From Betaproteobacteria bacterium (GTDB lineage Bacteria; Pseudomonadota; Gammaproteobacteria; Burkholderiales; SG8-41), in contig JACPTK010000035.1 in the NCBI GenBank assembly GCA_016192825.1, positions 22,032 through 86,031 of the forward strand: a stretch of DNA of 64,000 nucleotides, read 5' to 3'. Under the pieces are notes generated by a model. It saw nothing but the letters and a program-made list of their open reading frames with translations, made no database searches and was not told the origin of the DNA. Position numbers and translations under genes: made by a program. Position 1 is the stretch's first letter. Each line of letters begins with the position of its first letter. Of the stretch, positions 63,858-64,000 are shown piece by piece.

Positions 63858-64000
63858 ATAATCGGGATAGGGGCGGCCAGATTACCTGACCGACCCCTCC
63901 CACACCACCCGGCATGCGGGTCCGCACCGGGCGGTTGAAATAGTTGAGGTCGGAGTGCAGGAGTAAATCCCTGCGCGCCGCCTGAAGTTGCTGGTCTCTA
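63858..64000 (-). mobile_element. 3' end of a group II intron (truncated by window edge)
   Basis: On the minus strand the sequence contains a domain V-like hairpin, ACCGCCCGGTGCG-GACC-CGCATGCCGGGTGGT (63904-63935), with a two-base bulge on the 3' side. It is followed by GTGGGAGGGGTCGG and a second stem GGGGCGGCC-type (domain VI) with a candidate branch A, ending near 63858. This is the typical 3' part of bacterial group II introns. The intron-encoded reverse transcriptase would be beyond the window. Confidence 0.72.

Overview
The window is high-GC, gene-dense DNA, most likely from a chemolithotrophic sulfur-oxidising betaproteobacterium. The left third is a reverse-type (oxidative) dissimilatory sulfite reductase locus: dsrA (cut by the window edge), B, E, F, H, C, M, K, L, J, O, P, N, a dsrC paralogue and dsrR. 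dsrEFH and dsrL are present and no dsrD is seen, which is the sulfur-oxidising signature. The housekeeping half (ilvB-ilvH-ilvC-psd-pssA-leuA; sigma factor-DUF3619-DUF3106-RDD; holC-valS; proS/rppH; proB-obgE) has a gene order typical of Betaproteobacteria. I cannot name a genus.

Layout. 1-12327: dsr operon (+). 12623-14540: a soluble GAF/NarX-type kinase and a NarL-type regulator. 14710-18244: an opposing electron-transfer unit (NarI-like cytochrome b, DsrK/HdrD-like Fe-S protein, ferredoxin reductase) whose HTH-like 5' part appears to be cut off by a repeat. 18323-21208: siroheme synthase, Rieske protein and a TrpD2-like protein. 21243-24800: a BigR/SqrR-like sulfur sensor divergent from tusA-dsrE2-fadL, followed by an SCP2-like gene. 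24866-29998 (-): an ArsR-rhodanese regulator, RND exporter, LolA-like protein and outer-membrane barrel. 30248-33053: Tat-exported FecR-domain protein, GST-like protein, MFS transporter. 33257-43426: valS with an unusual N-terminal extension, holC, pepA, lptFG, RDD and the sigma-factor operon. 43568-50315: branched-chain amino acid and phospholipid synthesis, with a probable Leu-rich leader peptide before leuA. 50541-57825: HugZ-like, wrbA, yihY, slt, proS, speE-like, rppH, CBS. 58229-60746: rubrerythrin / Fe-S oxidoreductase / DUF3501. 60918-63836: CNP1-like, proB, obgE. The right edge carries the 3' end of a probable group II intron.

How the parts fit. DsrEFH and TusA/DsrE2 relay sulfane sulfur to DsrC. 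DsrAB with DsrL oxidises it to sulfite, and DsrMKJOP couples the DsrC trisulfide/thiol cycle to the membrane. CysG makes siroheme and DsrN amidates it. Two Cys-containing ArsR-family repressors could gate the peripheral operons by sulfide or persulfide.

The most unusual feature is intergenic. One family is a modular repeat of about 210 bp: CTAG, hairpin, 11-bp inverted terminus GCAAAACCGCC, variable core, inverted terminus, hairpin, CTAG. It occurs as four long copies, one divergent copy and several solo hairpins, and its terminal CTAG repeatedly supplies the TAG stop codon of the gene before it. The arms of different hairpins carry compensatory changes. A second class consists of locus-specific imperfect 7-8 bp tandem repeats, usually arranged as inverted arms, sitting flush against stop or start codons at least eight times.
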